A stretch of 64,000 nucleotides of DNA from Leptospira adleri (GCF_002811985.1 NZ_NPDU01000012.1:1-64000), one strand, 5' to 3'; positions 46,517 through 58,954 are shown, numbered from the stretch's first letter. A program made the numbers and translations. Notes: generated by a model from the letters alone, not told the origin.

Positions 46517-48292
46517 ATGGAACAAAAAAAGAGAACAAATGTTCACTATGATTACGACTACGTCATAGTAGGTAGCGGCTTTGGTGGAAGTGTGTCCGCC
46601 ATGAGGTTGAGTCAGAAAGGATACTCCGTTGCCGTTTTGGAATCCGGCAAAAGATGGAGATCGGAAGATTTTCCAAAATCGAATTGGTCGCTTAACAAAT
46701 ATCTCTGGATGCCGAGAATCGGCTTTTACGGAATTCAGAGACTGAATTTATTAAAGGATTTTTTTCTAGTGAGCGGCGCCGGGGTAGGCGGCGGTAGTCT
46801 TGTTTACGCGAATACGCTTTATATTCCGGGAGAAAAGGTTCTCAATTCTCCCACCTTTAGAAAGTTAGGCGGTAAAGATAAGATTCTTCCTTATTATTCG
46901 ATCGCCTCAAAAATGCTCGGTGTCACTCAAAATCCTCAGTTATACGAATCGGATTTTATTTTAAAAGAAATTGCGGAAGAAATGGGAAGAGGAGAAACAT
47001 TCCGCCCCACTCCGGTCGGCGTTTATTTTGGAGAGAAGCCCGGAAAACTTTCAAAAGATCCTTACTTTTTAGGAGAAGGACCGGATCGGGTTTCCTGTAA
47101 TCATTGCGGCGGTTGTATGGTCGGTTGCAGATTTAATTCTAAGAATACGCTGGATAAAAATTATCTTTTTTTTGCGGAGAAAATGGGAACGAAAATTTTC
47201 CCGGAGACAAAGGTCGTATCTTTGATTCCGATTGACGAATCGGGAGAACCCGATCCTTCTGCGACCGGAGAATTCGGTTATCAGATTCAAACCCGATCTA
47301 CGACAGGATTTTTCGGTTTTCCAAAAAGAACATTCTATGCAAAAAACGTAATTCTTTCCGCGGCCGTAATGGGCACGGTCGGGCTTTTGTTAAAGATGAG
47401 ACAAAAGGGAAAGATGACGAGGCTTTCTCCGACTCTTGGAGATTGTGTTCGTACAAACAGCGAAACCGTTTTAGCGATTACAAACTTTACGAAAGAAGTA
47501 GATTATTCCCGCGGAGTCGCGATCACTTCTTCCATACATCCGGACGAACACACACACATGGAACCGGTACGTTATCCGAAAGGCTCGGATTTTTTCGGAA
47601 CGATCGCTTCGGTTCTTACGGACGGCGGCGGTAAATTTCCAAGACCTTTCAAATATTTTCTCACCTTACTCACCAATCCGTTTTATTTTTTCAAGGCTTC
47701 CTGGCCTTTCGGATTTGCTCAGAAGTCTTTGATTCTTCTTGTGATGCAGACCTTGGATAATAAGATTCGTCTCGTTCGAACGAGACGGTTCGCTTGGCCT
47801 TTTGAAAAGAGCATGAGTTCGACTCTTACGGAAGGAGAAAAAACTCCAGCATACATTCCGATCGCAAATGAAACGGCGAGAAGAATCGCGCAAAAAACCG
47901 GGGGCGTTCCGAGAAGTTCGATCAACGACGTCCTTTTAAATGCACCGATCACTGGTCATATCATGGGCGGTTGTATCATGGGAGATTCCCCGAAGGAGGG
48001 AGTGATCGATTTTGAAAATAAAGTCTTCGGTTATCAAAATCTAAGGATCTGCGACAGTTCTATGATCACGGTTAACCTCGGAGTGAACCCGAGTCTTTCG
48101 ATCACGGCTCTCACTGAAAGAGCGATGTCTTTGATTCCCGTAAAGAACGGTTTTAAGCCGTTTCAGTTTCACTTCGAGAAGAAGTTCGGAATTACTCCCT
48201 TGTTAAATTCCGTTTCGCGTTCGAAAAATTTCAAATCCGAGAAGAAGCCGAAAGCGAAACAACCTTCCGCAAAAAAAACAAAGGCCCGATGA
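46517..48292 (+). CDS. GMC-family oxidoreductase (cholesterol-oxidase-like)
   Basis: The 591-residue flavoprotein has G-S-G-F-G-G at 19-24 and V-A-V-L-E-S-G near 38 for FAD binding. S-G-A-G-V-G-G-G-S-L-V-Y-A-N and the C-terminal N-L-G-V-N-P-S-L-S-I-T-A-L-T-E-R match the cholesterol-oxidase-like GMC subgroup. A cysteine-rich stretch, C-N-H-C-G-G-C-M-V-G-C-R-F (residues about 194-206), is typical of long-chain-alcohol-oxidase-like members and may bind a cluster. Likely oxidises a hydrophobic alcohol to aldehyde or ketone. A Lys-rich tail follows. An aldehyde dehydrogenase gene lies 153 bp downstream. Confidence 0.85.
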   Translation: MEQKKRTNVHYDYDYVIVGSGFGGSVSAMRLSQKGYSVAVLESGKRWRSEDFPKSNWSLNKYLWMPRIGFYGIQRLNLLKDFFLVSGAGVGGGSLVYANTLYIPGEKVLNSPTFRKLGGKDKILPYYSIASKMLGVTQNPQLYESDFILKEIAEEMGRGETFRPTPVGVYFGEKPGKLSKDPYFLGEGPDRVSCNHCGGCMVGCRFNSKNTLDKNYLFFAEKMGTKIFPETKVVSLIPIDESGEPDPSATGEFGYQIQTRSTTGFFGFPKRTFYAKNVILSAAVMGTVGLLLKMRQKGKMTRLSPTLGDCVRTNSETVLAITNFTKEVDYSRGVAITSSIHPDEHTHMEPVRYPKGSDFFGTIASVLTDGGGKFPRPFKYFLTLLTNPFYFFKASWPFGFAQKSLILLVMQTLDNKIRLVRTRRFAWPFEKSMSSTLTEGEKTPAYIPIANETARRIAQKTGGVPRSSINDVLLNAPITGHIMGGCIMGDSPKEGVIDFENKVFGYQNLRICDSSMITVNLGVNPSLSITALTERAMSLIPVKNGFKPFQFHFEKKFGITPLLNSVSRSKNFKSEKKPKAKQPSAKKTKAR

Positions 48293-48445
48293 TTCCGATT
48301 CTTTGTTTTAGAATTTAAGACGATCTTCCTGTGAAAACGGGTCGCCTTGACTCGATTTTACGATTCTTAAATAAAATGAAGTTCGGTAGGAGATTCTTCT
48401 TTCTTTTCTTTCTTTTGAAGTTAGAAAAGGAATCGAGGTTTTCCA

Positions 48446-49909
48446 TTGAGCTTACAACTTCTTCAAAAAAAGGATTTATTTAGACAGGAAGCGTTTTGGG
48501 GCGGCGCTTGGGGAAAAGGAAATCCCGATCTTAAAATCGAAGTCGTCAACCCCGCAACGTTAGACATCATAGGCACGGTTCCTTCGTTGGGTAGGAAAGA
48601 AACTTTGGAAGCGGTTCAAACTTCTTTACTCGCTTTCCAGGATTGGTCCGCGCGTCCAGCAAAAGAACGATCGATTCTGATTCGTACATGGTCCGATCTG
48701 ATGAAAAAAAATCGAGAAGACCTTGCTCTTCTGATGACCTTGGAACAGGGAAAACCTTTGATCGAATCGAGAGCGGAAATCGACTACTCGGCTTCTTTTC
48801 TCGAATGGTTTGCAGAAGAAGGAAAAAGAGTCTACGGAGATATCATCCCGAGTCATAGAAGAGACACTAAAATCGAAGTAATAAAAGAACCGGTCGGGGT
48901 TTGCGGAATTTTAACTCCGTGGAATTTTCCTTCCTCTATGATCACTCGAAAAGCCGGCGCCGCGTTATCCGCCGGTTGCACGGTTATCGGAAAACCCTCC
49001 GAACTCACTCCATTCTCCGCACTTGCGTTAGCCGCTCTTGCACTGGAAGCCGGAATTCCGGAGGGAGTGTTTCAGGTCTTAACCGGTTATCCGGAGGAAA
49101 TTGCAAATACTCTGATCGATTCTTCGGAAGTAAAAAAGATCAGTTTTACCGGTTCTACTCGGGTTGGTAAACTTATCATGGAAAGAAGCGCCAAAACTTT
49201 GAAGAGACTTTCTCTCGAACTTGGCGGGAACGCGCCTTTTTTGGTTTTTGACGACGCCGATTTGGAAGCGGCTGTAAAAGGCGCGATTCTTTCTAAATTT
49301 CGAAACGCGGGACAAACCTGCGTTTGTGCGAACCGATTTTTGGTTCAAAAAGGAATTTATAACGATTTTGTAAGTTTATTTTCGGAATCGGCGTTAAAAT
49401 TAAAAGTCGGCAATGGATTGGAAAAGGACATAACGATCGGCCCGTTGATAAGCGAAGTCGCGGTTCAGAAGGTGGAAGGTCATATCCGGGACGCTATCGA
49501 TAAAGGAGGCAAACTCCAATTAGGCGGAAAAAGATCCGAACTTGGGAAATTATTTTTTTCTCCGACCGTCATTTCGGAAATTTCCGAAGATTCTCTTTCT
49601 ATGAACGAAGAAGTTTTCGGTCCGGTCGCTCCCATTTATCGGTTTGAATCTATGGAGGATGGTTTAAGAATCGCAAACGCTACTCCTTCCGGGTTAGCGT
49701 CATACGCCTATACGCAGGATTACCGCAAGATGCGGATTGTCGCAGAGAATATTCAGGCAGGGATGCTGGGAATCAACGAAGGATTGATTTCAACGGAACA
49801 AGCGCCTTTCGGAGGTTTGAAAGAATCCGGCTTTGGAAGAGAAGGATCTAAGTACGGGATTCAGGAATATCTTAACGTCAAATATGTCTGCGTCGGTGGC
49901 TTTCAGTAG
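48446..49909 (+). CDS. NAD(P)-dependent aldehyde (succinate-semialdehyde type) dehydrogenase
   Basis: The 487-residue enzyme has the aldehyde-dehydrogenase catalytic set: L-E-L-G-G-N-A-P-F (general base Glu) and N-A-G-Q-T-C-V-C with nucleophile Cys292, plus F-T-G-S-T-R-V-G-K for cofactor. Sequence style, including T-P-W-N-F-P-S-S-M and [10 protein letters not shown], is GabD/SSADH-like. The true substrate could be another aldehyde made by the neighbouring GMC enzyme. The start is TTG at 48446, with GAGG 7 nt upstream. Confidence 0.87.
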   Translation: MSLQLLQKKDLFRQEAFWGGAWGKGNPDLKIEVVNPATLDIIGTVPSLGRKETLEAVQTSLLAFQDWSARPAKERSILIRTWSDLMKKNREDLALLMTLEQGKPLIESRAEIDYSASFLEWFAEEGKRVYGDIIPSHRRDTKIEVIKEPVGVCGILTPWNFPSSMITRKAGAALSAGCTVIGKPSELTPFSALALAALALEAGIPEGVFQVLTGYPEEIANTLIDSSEVKKISFTGSTRVGKLIMERSAKTLKRLSLELGGNAPFLVFDDADLEAAVKGAILSKFRNAGQTCVCANRFLVQKGIYNDFVSLFSESALKLKVGNGLEKDITIGPLISEVAVQKVEGHIRDAIDKGGKLQLGGKRSELGKLFFSPTVISEISEDSLSMNEEVFGPVAPIYRFESMEDGLRIANATPSGLASYAYTQDYRKMRIVAENIQAGMLGINEGLISTEQAPFGGLKESGFGREGSKYGIQEYLNVKYVCVGGFQ

Positions 49910-50094
49910 TTAACAATCGCAGTTAGTTTATTCCACGCTGTCTTGAGACGGGGCGATATTCTTTTTAGGGAAAACTTTTGTCTTTTTCTTAAACTCGGCG
50001 ATTACGATGCATAAATTATAACAAGCGATACAAACATCTGAAATTCCTTTTTGCTTGACGGTATTGATTTTAAGAAGTTAGTAGAGTGCCTGCC

Positions 50095-53000
50095 ATGGAT
50101 CTTATCTATTTAAATTATTTCTCACTGGCTTCGTTGATCGGAGTCCTTTTTATCGGGTTTACCGTCTTCTTTTTCTTTTCGATTCAGGAAAAAGCGTCCG
50201 GCACGATTTATCTCTGCATCGGATTGTTCAGCCTTGGGATTTTTCATCTAGGTTACATGGTGGGATTTCCGTTTTACGGACCTTGGTCGGTCTTTCACAG
50301 ATGGATCGTGATTCCTTCTCCGTTCTTAGGCTTTCTGTTTCTCATCATGTTTTTTCTTCACTACCCGGAACCGGTTTCTAAGAAGATCGTATGGTCGATT
50401 TTTATCAGCGCTCTTATCGGAGTGATCATCCTATTTGTCTGGTATTTCTACGAATCGCTCACGGCAAAAAGAGTTTTTTATTTTTCCGGTCATTACTGGG
50501 ACTTTCAGATCAATCTTTTTTACAAAATCTATTCGAGCGTTATCATTCTTTACACCGTTATTTTTATGGGAATCGGAACTTGGAGAATGATTAAACTCAA
50601 AGGAAAAGAAAGAATCATAGCCGCGATCATTTTGATTCCTTTGACGTTAATCACTCTTGTTCCGGGAGTTTTGAACGCGATGAGCAGGGACGGAGCGGTT
50701 TCGAGAGAATTGTATCAAACCGTTTTGGATATTTCTCTCGTGATCGGATTGTTTGTGATTCTTGTGGGTTACATAAATTATACGAGCGAGAAAACTTCGA
50801 TATTATCCCGGATTACCGGAATCACGCTCGCTACTTTCTTTCTCGTTTTGCAGATCGTGAGTTTATTTATTTTTAACGAATACGAGGAATCTTACGATCT
50901 GATCAAAAGAAAAGAAGTGAGACTTTCCGTTTCCGGATTGGACTTTTCCCGCGACGCGGAATACGTTTTCGAATATGATCCGCAATCAGATTCCACACGT
51001 TCTTATACTTCCCTAGGTTCGATTGAACCGAATGAAACCGCTTTAAGAGAGTTTCGTTTTTTTAAAATTTCGCACAGCTTGTTCGAACTCCCGGAGCTTT
51101 CGAACCGTGAGTTCGGAGAAAGGGTCGAGTCGGTTTTAAAAAATTCTCCGTCGGGTTTCGAGGCTTATCGAGCCGGGGTGAGAGAATATTTTTCTTCTAA
51201 AAAAGAGGCTCAACTATCTGGAAAGGACGTTGAATTCTTCTTCGATAATTTGGAAAAGAAGTTAGTCGTTCTTAGAAATAAATACTTTCATTTGCCTCCG
51301 AAGGAAAAAAACGATCCGCTCGCACTGGAAAAACTTTTTCATTCCGATCAACCTGGAGTTTCCGCCTATTTAAAAGAATTAAAGAAGAATGCGCTTGCCG
51401 CGAACGTAACCGATCCCGCTAAAAGGGAAAATATCTTTCACGCGCTACTCACTCAGGTTCGTAAACAAGACGAGAGAACCTATAAGGGCGAAAGAATCTA
51501 CGAACTCGGCGGACCGATTCCGAAACATTATATCGCTTACTTTTACGTTTCGCCTTCGAATGGAAAAATTTACGACGTAGGTTTTCGTTACGAATCCTTA
51601 CGGGAATTTCTGCATCCGACCGGGCAAATTCTTTACATATCGGCGATCGGCATCATTCTTCTTGTGTTATTAGGATTTCGCTTTTTCTTTCAAGGCGCGC
51701 TTCTCAATCCTTTGGAGGAAGTTGTTATCGGTTTGAGGGAAGCGAATTCCGGAAACTTGGAATATAGACTTCAAGTAAAGGTCGAGGATGAAATCGGGTT
51801 TATCGCTCGTTCGTTTAACAGAATGGTGCGCTCCATTCAGGCGGCGAGAAAACGCCTGCAACAATACGCGGAAGAATTGGAAGAAAAAGTTCAAGAGAGA
51901 ACGAAAGAACTGCAGAAGACTTTGGAAGAAGTTCAAGAATTAAAACAGCAGCAGGATGGAGACTATTTTTTAACTTCTCTTCTGATCAAACCGCTCGGGT
52001 CCAATAAGGCGCGTCAGGAAAACGTAAAAGTGGATTTTCTGATCGAGCAGAAGAAAAAATTCTCCTTTCGGAGATTTAACGATGAGATTGGAGGAGATAT
52101 CAACATTTCCAATTTTATCGATCTGCAGGATCGTTATTATACCGTATTCTTAAACGCGGATGCGATGGGTAAATCGATGCAAGGAGCGGGAGGAGCTTTG
52201 GTTCTCGGAGCCGTTTTCGAATCCATAATCGAACGAACAAGAATGGCGACGACCATGAAGGAGCAATCTCCGGAACGATGGTTGAAAAACGCATTCTTGG
52301 AATTGCATAAAGTATTCGAAAGTTTCGACGGCTCCATGCTCGTCTCACTTGTGTTAGGCGTTGTGGACGACGAAGCCGGTCTTATGTATTTTATTAACGC
52401 CGAACATCCTTGGACCGTTTTATACAGGGACGGAATTGCGAGCTTTATCGAAGACGATCTGATGTTTCGTAAGTTGGGCACAACCGGAATGGAAGGAACC
52501 GTCTTTATCAAAACTTTTCAGATGGAACCGGGAGACATTATCATAGCCGGTTCGGACGGAAGGGACGATATCCTGCTCGGAATGGATCGTGAAGGCGGAA
52601 GAATCATCAACGACGATGAAAAAGAATTCTTAAGAAAAGTGGAAGAAGCCCGCGGGGAATTGCAGGGAATCTACGAAGGGATTCACAGTCATGGGGCGCT
52701 TACCGACGATCTTTCTTTGGTTCGAGTTTCGTTTAAGGAGAATTTGAGCGAATCCAAAATCGCACTCGCGCACGAGAAAGAGCAGATCCGCGAGCTTTTG
52801 AAAAAAGCAAAGGAAGGCGCCAATAACAAGGAAATCGAAGAGGCGATCTCGTTTTTGGAACAAGCGGAAACTCTGAACAATCAAATTCCGGAAGTCAAAA
52901 AATTGTTCGTCAGTCTTTTTCTCAAAAAGAAAGACTATCGAAACGCCGCGCTTTACGCGGAAGACTATTTGAATTTGAAACCGGTGGACAAAGAAATTTT

Positions 53001-53262
53001 ATACATCGCCTCCACTGCGGCAAGAAAGTCGGGCAGTTTTCAGAAGGCGTTAGACTTCGGAGAAAGACTAAAACTTCGCGAGCCGACTCATATCAAAAAC
53101 TTAGTGAATCTCGCCCAAATTTATATCGCTTTGAAAAACTACAAACGCGCTATGGAAATGGTGGATATCGCTCTCACCGTGGATCCGCATCATGAAGTCA
53201 TATTAAAGATTCAAGAGATTCTTAGAAAGTATTCTCACAATCTTGCGGAAAGCGAAACATAA
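50095..53262 (+). CDS. SpoIIE-type PP2C phosphatase with membrane sensor, HAMP and TPRs
   Basis: A 1055-residue signalling protein (1058 if an in-frame GTG at 50086 is used). The N-terminal about 240 residues hold seven or eight helices; a large extracytoplasmic region (about 260-500) is followed by another helix (about 510-530). A HAMP domain ([18 protein letters not shown] to about 600) leads to a coiled coil, then a SpoIIE/PP2C domain (about 645-880; [10 protein letters not shown] and S-D-G-R-D-D). The C-terminal 150 residues are TPR-like. Such proteins usually dephosphorylate anti-sigma-factor antagonists in partner-switching pathways; no anti-sigma or STAS gene is adjacent. Confidence 0.86.
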   Translation: MDLIYLNYFSLASLIGVLFIGFTVFFFFSIQEKASGTIYLCIGLFSLGIFHLGYMVGFPFYGPWSVFHRWIVIPSPFLGFLFLIMFFLHYPEPVSKKIVWSIFISALIGVIILFVWYFYESLTAKRVFYFSGHYWDFQINLFYKIYSSVIILYTVIFMGIGTWRMIKLKGKERIIAAIILIPLTLITLVPGVLNAMSRDGAVSRELYQTVLDISLVIGLFVILVGYINYTSEKTSILSRITGITLATFFLVLQIVSLFIFNEYEESYDLIKRKEVRLSVSGLDFSRDAEYVFEYDPQSDSTRSYTSLGSIEPNETALREFRFFKISHSLFELPELSNREFGERVESVLKNSPSGFEAYRAGVREYFSSKKEAQLSGKDVEFFFDNLEKKLVVLRNKYFHLPPKEKNDPLALEKLFHSDQPGVSAYLKELKKNALAANVTDPAKRENIFHALLTQVRKQDERTYKGERIYELGGPIPKHYIAYFYVSPSNGKIYDVGFRYESLREFLHPTGQILYISAIGIILLVLLGFRFFFQGALLNPLEEVVIGLREANSGNLEYRLQVKVEDEIGFIARSFNRMVRSIQAARKRLQQYAEELEEKVQERTKELQKTLEEVQELKQQQDGDYFLTSLLIKPLGSNKARQENVKVDFLIEQKKKFSFRRFNDEIGGDINISNFIDLQDRYYTVFLNADAMGKSMQGAGGALVLGAVFESIIERTRMATTMKEQSPERWLKNAFLELHKVFESFDGSMLVSLVLGVVDDEAGLMYFINAEHPWTVLYRDGIASFIEDDLMFRKLGTTGMEGTVFIKTFQMEPGDIIIAGSDGRDDILLGMDREGGRIINDDEKEFLRKVEEARGELQGIYEGIHSHGALTDDLSLVRVSFKENLSESKIALAHEKEQIRELLKKAKEGANNKEIEEAISFLEQAETLNNQIPEVKKLFVSLFLKKKDYRNAALYAEDYLNLKPVDKEILYIASTAARKSGSFQKALDFGERLKLREPTHIKNLVNLAQIYIALKNYKRAMEMVDIALTVDPHHEVILKIQEILRKYSHNLAESET

Positions 53263-53272
53263 ATCCAAGCTC

Positions 53273-53722
53273 TTATCCAAAGTGAATCGTAACTTCGCTT
53301 TTGATCGAATTGGAAATAAAACAATTTCGATGCGCTTTCTCGTGAAGCTCGGATAAGACTTCTTGATCTGGAATTCTTTCTCCTTCGAACGTTACCTTAG
53401 GATAGAGATCGATTTTTGTGACCACCATTTTGCCTTCGGAGTTTTTTTCGAGAATGGCGATCGCCTTATCCTCGTAAGTCGATACAGTATAACGGCTTTT
53501 CGCCGCCACCGCTAAGAAAGTAAGGAAATGACAACTGCAAACGGCGGAAGCCAGTAATTCTTCCGGATTTGCGTATTCGGATTTTCCGTAAGTTTCCGTC
53601 GTTGAGGATCCGTTTAGCTTCTGCCCGCCCGCATACTGAATTGTATGAGTTCGATCGTAAGAGTCATATTTGAAATCTTCAGGGCCTTTTTTCCAATATA
53701 AGCCAATTGTGTGTTCAGACAT
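53273..53722 (-). CDS. OsmC-family peroxiredoxin-like protein
   Basis: The 149-residue protein has the OsmC/Ohr fold signature: A-S-A-V-C-S-C-H-F-L-T-F-L (first reactive Cys region) and A-H-R-N-C-F-I-S-N-S-I (second Cys). It probably reduces organic or lipid hydroperoxides. The arrangement G-K-S-E-Y-A-N-P-E-E-L-L-A upstream is the usual substrate-pocket motif. It is convergent with the SpoIIE-type gene, 10 bp away. Confidence 0.88.
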   Translation of the reverse strand: MSEHTIGLYWKKGPEDFKYDSYDRTHTIQYAGGQKLNGSSTTETYGKSEYANPEELLASAVCSCHFLTFLAVAAKSRYTVSTYEDKAIAILEKNSEGKMVVTKIDLYPKVTFEGERIPDQEVLSELHEKAHRNCFISNSIKSEVTIHFG

Positions 53723-53847
53723 GTTTAAACCTTCTTATTTATAAAAAAAACAACCAAATCCAATCTCAGTTCAAGAATAAATTTTTTCCTAAAATTTTCA
53801 TTTCATTCTTTGAATTTAGACAGAACGGGAAAAATAATAATTGATTT

Positions 53848-53893
53848 GTTCCCACGGATTTCACCGGCTCGGGTCTTTCCGGTGATTGGGAAC
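53848..53893. promoter_or_regulatory. Two-tier hairpin in a divergent intergenic region
   Basis: Within the 323-bp gap between OsmC and the third chemoreceptor gene, GTTCCCA (53848-53854) pairs with TGGGAAC (53887-53893), and inside it TCACCGG (53861-53867) pairs with CCGGTGA (53879-53885). No T-run follows. It may be an operator or RNA element. The rest of the gap is AT-rich with no gene visible. Confidence 0.45.
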
Positions 53894-54045
53894 ATTCAAA
53901 TATTGGAAAGTTAAGAATACGAAAATACAATAATAGAAATGCAATCTCCGGAATTCCTAAAAGAATAATTCAACGTTATAAATTATAAATTGCAGTTTTT
54001 AGAAAAACCATTGATTTTTCATAGTAAATTCTCGTCATTAGTAAC

Positions 54046-55635
54046 ATGTCATCGAAGCAAGAATCGAAAAGAAAAACAGACGAAGAAATCATAGCATCCG
54101 GTCCCGCGTATATCAACTGGATCCGCCTCGGTTTAATTTTATTATACTATTCATCCATTGCGATCGGTTGGAAGAGAACCAACGCAGTTCAGAATACGTT
54201 GTATCTGGTCGGAACAACGGCGATGTTGTTTTACTTTCTTTATAGCTTTTTTAAAATCAGAACCACTGGAAGTATTTCTCATCTCTTGAGTAAGGTGTTC
54301 GTCGTTGCGGACGTTTTGGTTTTGTTTTTAGTGATGGAAGGCGCCGCGATGGATCTTCCGGAATTCACATCCGGAATGGTAAAAAGCCCAGTATTGTACG
54401 GGATCAGTTATCTTTATATTATTTCATCCGGTCTCCTTTTGGCTCCGAATTTTATTCTTTTGATCGGAGCCTTATCCGTGCTTTCGAATTTAGTCGTCGT
54501 TTCAACCGCGGCTCAATACGGGTTAATTTTGACCGAAGATATCAAACTTGCAAATTCTTTAGGATACGTTTCCGTATCGGAGCAGATTACTAAGATTCTT
54601 TTTATCATGGCTTGCGCTTTGATCGTAAGAACCCTAGTAAAACTTTTTATGAGTTTAAGGGAGAATTCCGAACATAGACAAAAAGAATTGGAAGAATCTC
54701 ACAAGATGATCGCTGCGAGAAGTAATAAGATGCGCGAGTCTGCTCTTTATTTAAAGGATTCTTCCAAGAATCTAAAAGAATTCATGTCCGATTTTTCTCT
54801 TCTGGTTTCCACACACGCTTCTTCTTTTGAAGAGATCAGTTCTACGATGGAAGAATTCCAGTCGCAGACCGAAAGCTCCGCGGATAACGTAAAGAATCAA
54901 TTTAGCAATATTGAAACTTTGATCGATCACAGTTCCAGTTTGAAATCGATCATAGAGAGAATTTCCCAGTTCAATCAAATCCTGGATCAAAGTTTGGAAA
55001 AGGTTCGTAAATCCGGATCGATGGTAACCGGATTTGTGGAAGAGCTTTCCAAGTCTCTTTCTTCTTTGGGCGATTCTTTTAGAAGCGTGGGCGAAGTGAA
55101 CCGAATCATGTCCGAGGTCGCGGATCGAACCAATTTACTTTCTCTCAACGCTTCGATCGAGGCTGCAAGAGCTGGCGAGGCAGGAAAAGGATTTGCCGTG
55201 GTAGCGCAAGAAGTTTCAAAGCTCGCGGAAAGCAGCGCCGGAAACGCGGATCTGATTTCTAAGATCATCAAAGATTCTTCCAATCACGTCCTCACCGGGC
55301 AGAAGTCCGCTGAAACCACGGCGGGTCACGTAAAAGAACAGGATACTTTATTCCAGGATTTATTCGCTCGTTTTGACGAGTTTGCCAAAATGTTCGAAGA
55401 ACAGAAAAAAATAAATTCTCAGTTTTTCTCAACGTTGGATCGTCTGCGATCCTTATCTTCCGAAATCGAACTTTCTTCCTCGGAACAAAAATTAGGACTT
55501 CACGGAATCGTAGAAGCGATTTCTTCTCTTCAGACTTCGATGGAATCCTTGATGGAAAAGAGCGAAAATCTTTCCGAGATCGTCAAAGAACTCGAAGCGC
55601 AAGCGGACACTCTTACGAAATCGGACGCGCTCTGA
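54046..55635 (+). CDS. Methyl-accepting chemotaxis protein without HAMP
   Basis: The 529-residue receptor has about six N-terminal helices (residues 22-210), a coiled coil, and an MCP domain with tip [24 protein letters not shown]. It has the same unusual plan as the tandem pair near 37-41 kb, with an analogous opening ([12 protein letters not shown]), so it is a third, more distant family member. The adaptation region differs ([13 protein letters not shown]). No chemotaxis kinase or methyltransferase genes are adjacent. Confidence 0.88.
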   Translation: MSSKQESKRKTDEEIIASGPAYINWIRLGLILLYYSSIAIGWKRTNAVQNTLYLVGTTAMLFYFLYSFFKIRTTGSISHLLSKVFVVADVLVLFLVMEGAAMDLPEFTSGMVKSPVLYGISYLYIISSGLLLAPNFILLIGALSVLSNLVVVSTAAQYGLILTEDIKLANSLGYVSVSEQITKILFIMACALIVRTLVKLFMSLRENSEHRQKELEESHKMIAARSNKMRESALYLKDSSKNLKEFMSDFSLLVSTHASSFEEISSTMEEFQSQTESSADNVKNQFSNIETLIDHSSSLKSIIERISQFNQILDQSLEKVRKSGSMVTGFVEELSKSLSSLGDSFRSVGEVNRIMSEVADRTNLLSLNASIEAARAGEAGKGFAVVAQEVSKLAESSAGNADLISKIIKDSSNHVLTGQKSAETTAGHVKEQDTLFQDLFARFDEFAKMFEEQKKINSQFFSTLDRLRSLSSEIELSSSEQKLGLHGIVEAISSLQTSMESLMEKSENLSEIVKELEAQADTLTKSDAL

Positions 55636-55660
55636 TATAATTCGATCGAAATTCATTTCA

Positions 55661-55697
55661 AGAAGAATCGGCTTGTTCGCGAAGAGCGGATTCTTCT
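55661..55697 (+). terminator. Hairpin after chemoreceptor gene
   Basis: AGAAGAATC (55661-55669) pairs perfectly with GATTCTTCT (55689-55697), with a partly complementary interior, 25 bp after the chemoreceptor stop. A T-rich but interrupted tract follows. Probable transcription terminator. Confidence 0.55.
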
Positions 55698-56999
<1,302 letters not shown>

Positions 57000-57028
57000 C
57001 CGTCTTCTTTTTCATCTTTCGTAAGAGA

Positions 57029-57061
57029 AACCCGGTAAGAGAAATCTTTCCGGGTTTTTTT
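57029..57061 (+). terminator. Intrinsic terminator of ilvC
   Basis: AACCCGG (57029-57035), a 14-nt loop, CCGGGTT (57050-57056) and a run of T residues: a classic rho-independent terminator about 30 bp after the ilvC stop. Confidence 0.85.
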
Positions 57062-57692
57062 ATTTTCTGAGGAATTGAGATAAAATTTTTCGCATTCGAA
57101 ACGGGACGTAGCTGAAATCTAAAATTCGTTTTCTCGAAACGAACGGACGGTCTTGGATTTCCGAAACTATAAACGAACGATTCAATTTGAAACACTCGGT
57201 CGTGTTTCGTTACTTTTGTTTGTATGATTGTTCGGCATTATAATACAAATAAAATCGTTCTTGTTTGATCAATTTTTTTGTTTTATTGAAGGGTAGATTT
57301 AATGATTGTCTTATAATTTTAGAAGAGAAGTGAGAAATTCTTTTTATAAACTTCAATAAAATATATGAGACTTCCCTTATCTTTAGATTTCCGGAAATTC
57401 GTTTTGTATTCTTTTGAACTTCGAAAAAAACAGTTATGGCTTAGTTAGACTCGAAAAGAATATCGTTTTGACATCAAGAGCAAATCTATAATAACAAAAG
57501 ATTTAAACTATTAGCATATACTACTTTTATAATTTTCTTTTTTAAATCGGAATATTTCCATTAATTGATTCCTTTAAAAATCTTATTTGACTTCGATTTA
57601 AACAATTACTAAGTATAACCAGCTTAAAAAGGAAGTCTGAAACAGGGATTTGTTTCTTAAGGGATTGAGTTAAATAAAATAGGGGTATCGGT
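57062..57692. other. AT-rich region upstream of the OmpL1-type porin gene
   Basis: About 630 bp with many T-runs and A-runs and no convincing frame on either strand. It is the longest gene-free stretch in the window, together with the gap before sbtA. It should hold the porin promoter; its length suggests complex regulation or a lost gene. No sRNA or riboswitch could be identified. Confidence 0.4.
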
Positions 57693-58583
57693 ATGTTTCA
57701 AAATATTTCAAAATTCGGAATCGTTCTCAGTGTGATTCTTTTTTCCCAAAATTTGACCGCGAAGTCGTATGCTTTCGGAAGTCTCGGCATGCAGTTCGAT
57801 TTGGGCCAGTTAGGCGGAACGATAGAGAAAGACGGTTTAGACGCCGCGAATTATTATCCCGTGACGGCGACGGACGGAACTTCCGGAGTTGCGACGAGAA
57901 GAGCTGTGATCCCAGAGAACCGTCTTCAAACTCTGGAAAACACAACTGCCGGTATGATCAACGTAAAGCACAACGGAGCGATGACCGGACTCGTTTTTTC
58001 AGCCGGTTACGAACGCGACTTGGGAAAGAATTTTTTCGTTCGAGTGGCGGCGAACTACACTCGGAAGGTGATGGGCGGCGATACGGAAGCGAAGGCTCTG
58101 GGTTTTAAATTCTATGATATCGTTTGGGACTACAACGCGGTTCAAATCCCGATCAACTTTGGAATCAAGGCCTCCGTTTCGGAAGACACTTCCGTTTATA
58201 TCGGCGGAGGTTTTCATTATTTCAGAGGAGGTTGGAGTTTATCCGGTTCCAATAATTCAGGAACATTGCACGACGGTTTGGTAATGCTCGGCGCTCCTTC
58301 TACGATCGCAAATTTGGTCGCCGACGGAACAGCCCCTTCTGCCGTTTGGGAAGACGTTCGTTTTAGTGTGGGCGGTTTCGCGCCGAACTGGCTAGTAGGA
58401 GCCCAAACGCGGGTAACGGATAAAGGTTTTGTTTTTATGGAAGCGGAAACCCTATATTCTGAAAAACTCGGCACGGGACATACGCAATCCGCGGGAGGAT
58501 TGGTTAGTTTAGCGCCTTCTCCTTCTTATCCGATCGTATTGGGTGGAACTCAATACCGTGTCGGCTACAAACACGAACTCTAA
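57693..58583 (+). CDS. ompL1: OmpL1-type outer-membrane porin
   Basis: The 296-residue precursor has a signal peptide (residues 1-23, ending N-L-T-A-K) and a beta-barrel of about eight to ten strands. Several segments agree with leptospiral OmpL1 as I recall it: F-D-L-G-Q-L-G-G-T-I-x-K-D-G-L-D-A-A, V-A-D-G-T-x-P, R-V-T-D-K-G-x-V-F-x-E-x-E-T and the C-terminus Y-K-H-E-L. OmpL1 is a surface-exposed porin of leptospires that has been linked to binding of host proteins. This copy is about 25 residues shorter than the roughly 320-residue form, the deletion falling in the first predicted surface loop (after about residue 55), which also lacks the cysteines I recall there. Flanked by its own terminator. 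Confidence 0.83.
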   Translation: MFQNISKFGIVLSVILFSQNLTAKSYAFGSLGMQFDLGQLGGTIEKDGLDAANYYPVTATDGTSGVATRRAVIPENRLQTLENTTAGMINVKHNGAMTGLVFSAGYERDLGKNFFVRVAANYTRKVMGGDTEAKALGFKFYDIVWDYNAVQIPINFGIKASVSEDTSVYIGGGFHYFRGGWSLSGSNNSGTLHDGLVMLGAPSTIANLVADGTAPSAVWEDVRFSVGGFAPNWLVGAQTRVTDKGFVFMEAETLYSEKLGTGHTQSAGGLVSLAPSPSYPIVLGGTQYRVGYKHEL

Positions 58584-58605
58584 TATTCACGATTTGATTT
58601 CTTTG

Positions 58606-58640
58606 AACGGGTTCTTTAGAAATTAGGAGCCCGTTTTTTT
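58606..58640 (+). terminator. Intrinsic terminator of ompL1
   Basis: AACGGG (58606-58611) pairs with CCCGTT (58630-58635), extendable by one or two pairs, followed by a run of T residues to 58640. It lies 22 bp after the porin stop. Confidence 0.82.
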
Positions 58641-58954
58641 CTAAGAAGAAACAATAAGCTCTAAATCTCACAAGTTGCAAACTTTCGGTCTCGTTCCCCG
58701 AAGAATGACAGAACTTTTTTGAGATTCAAAGCGTTCCTTAAAGTATTCCTTTTTTTGCGGAAACAGACAAAAAATTCTTCGCATCTCATGATTCTTTTTC
58801 GGTTTCTAAGAATTTTTAAAAAGCGGACCTTCTTTTTCGTACGGAAAATTCTTTCCTAAATTCTGAAGAAGGAATTCTTTCCTTAAAAAAATAATGACAA
58901 AAGGATTTCTTTTGTTACCCTGATTCCATTCTCAATCATCCCAGGAGGCCAGGT
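58641..58954. other. Intergenic region before the caspase-like gene
   Basis: About 310 bp rich in A/T and TTTCTTC-like tracts. No gene visible. An AGGAGG site at 58943-58948 closes the region and fixes the TTG start of the next gene. Confidence 0.35.
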
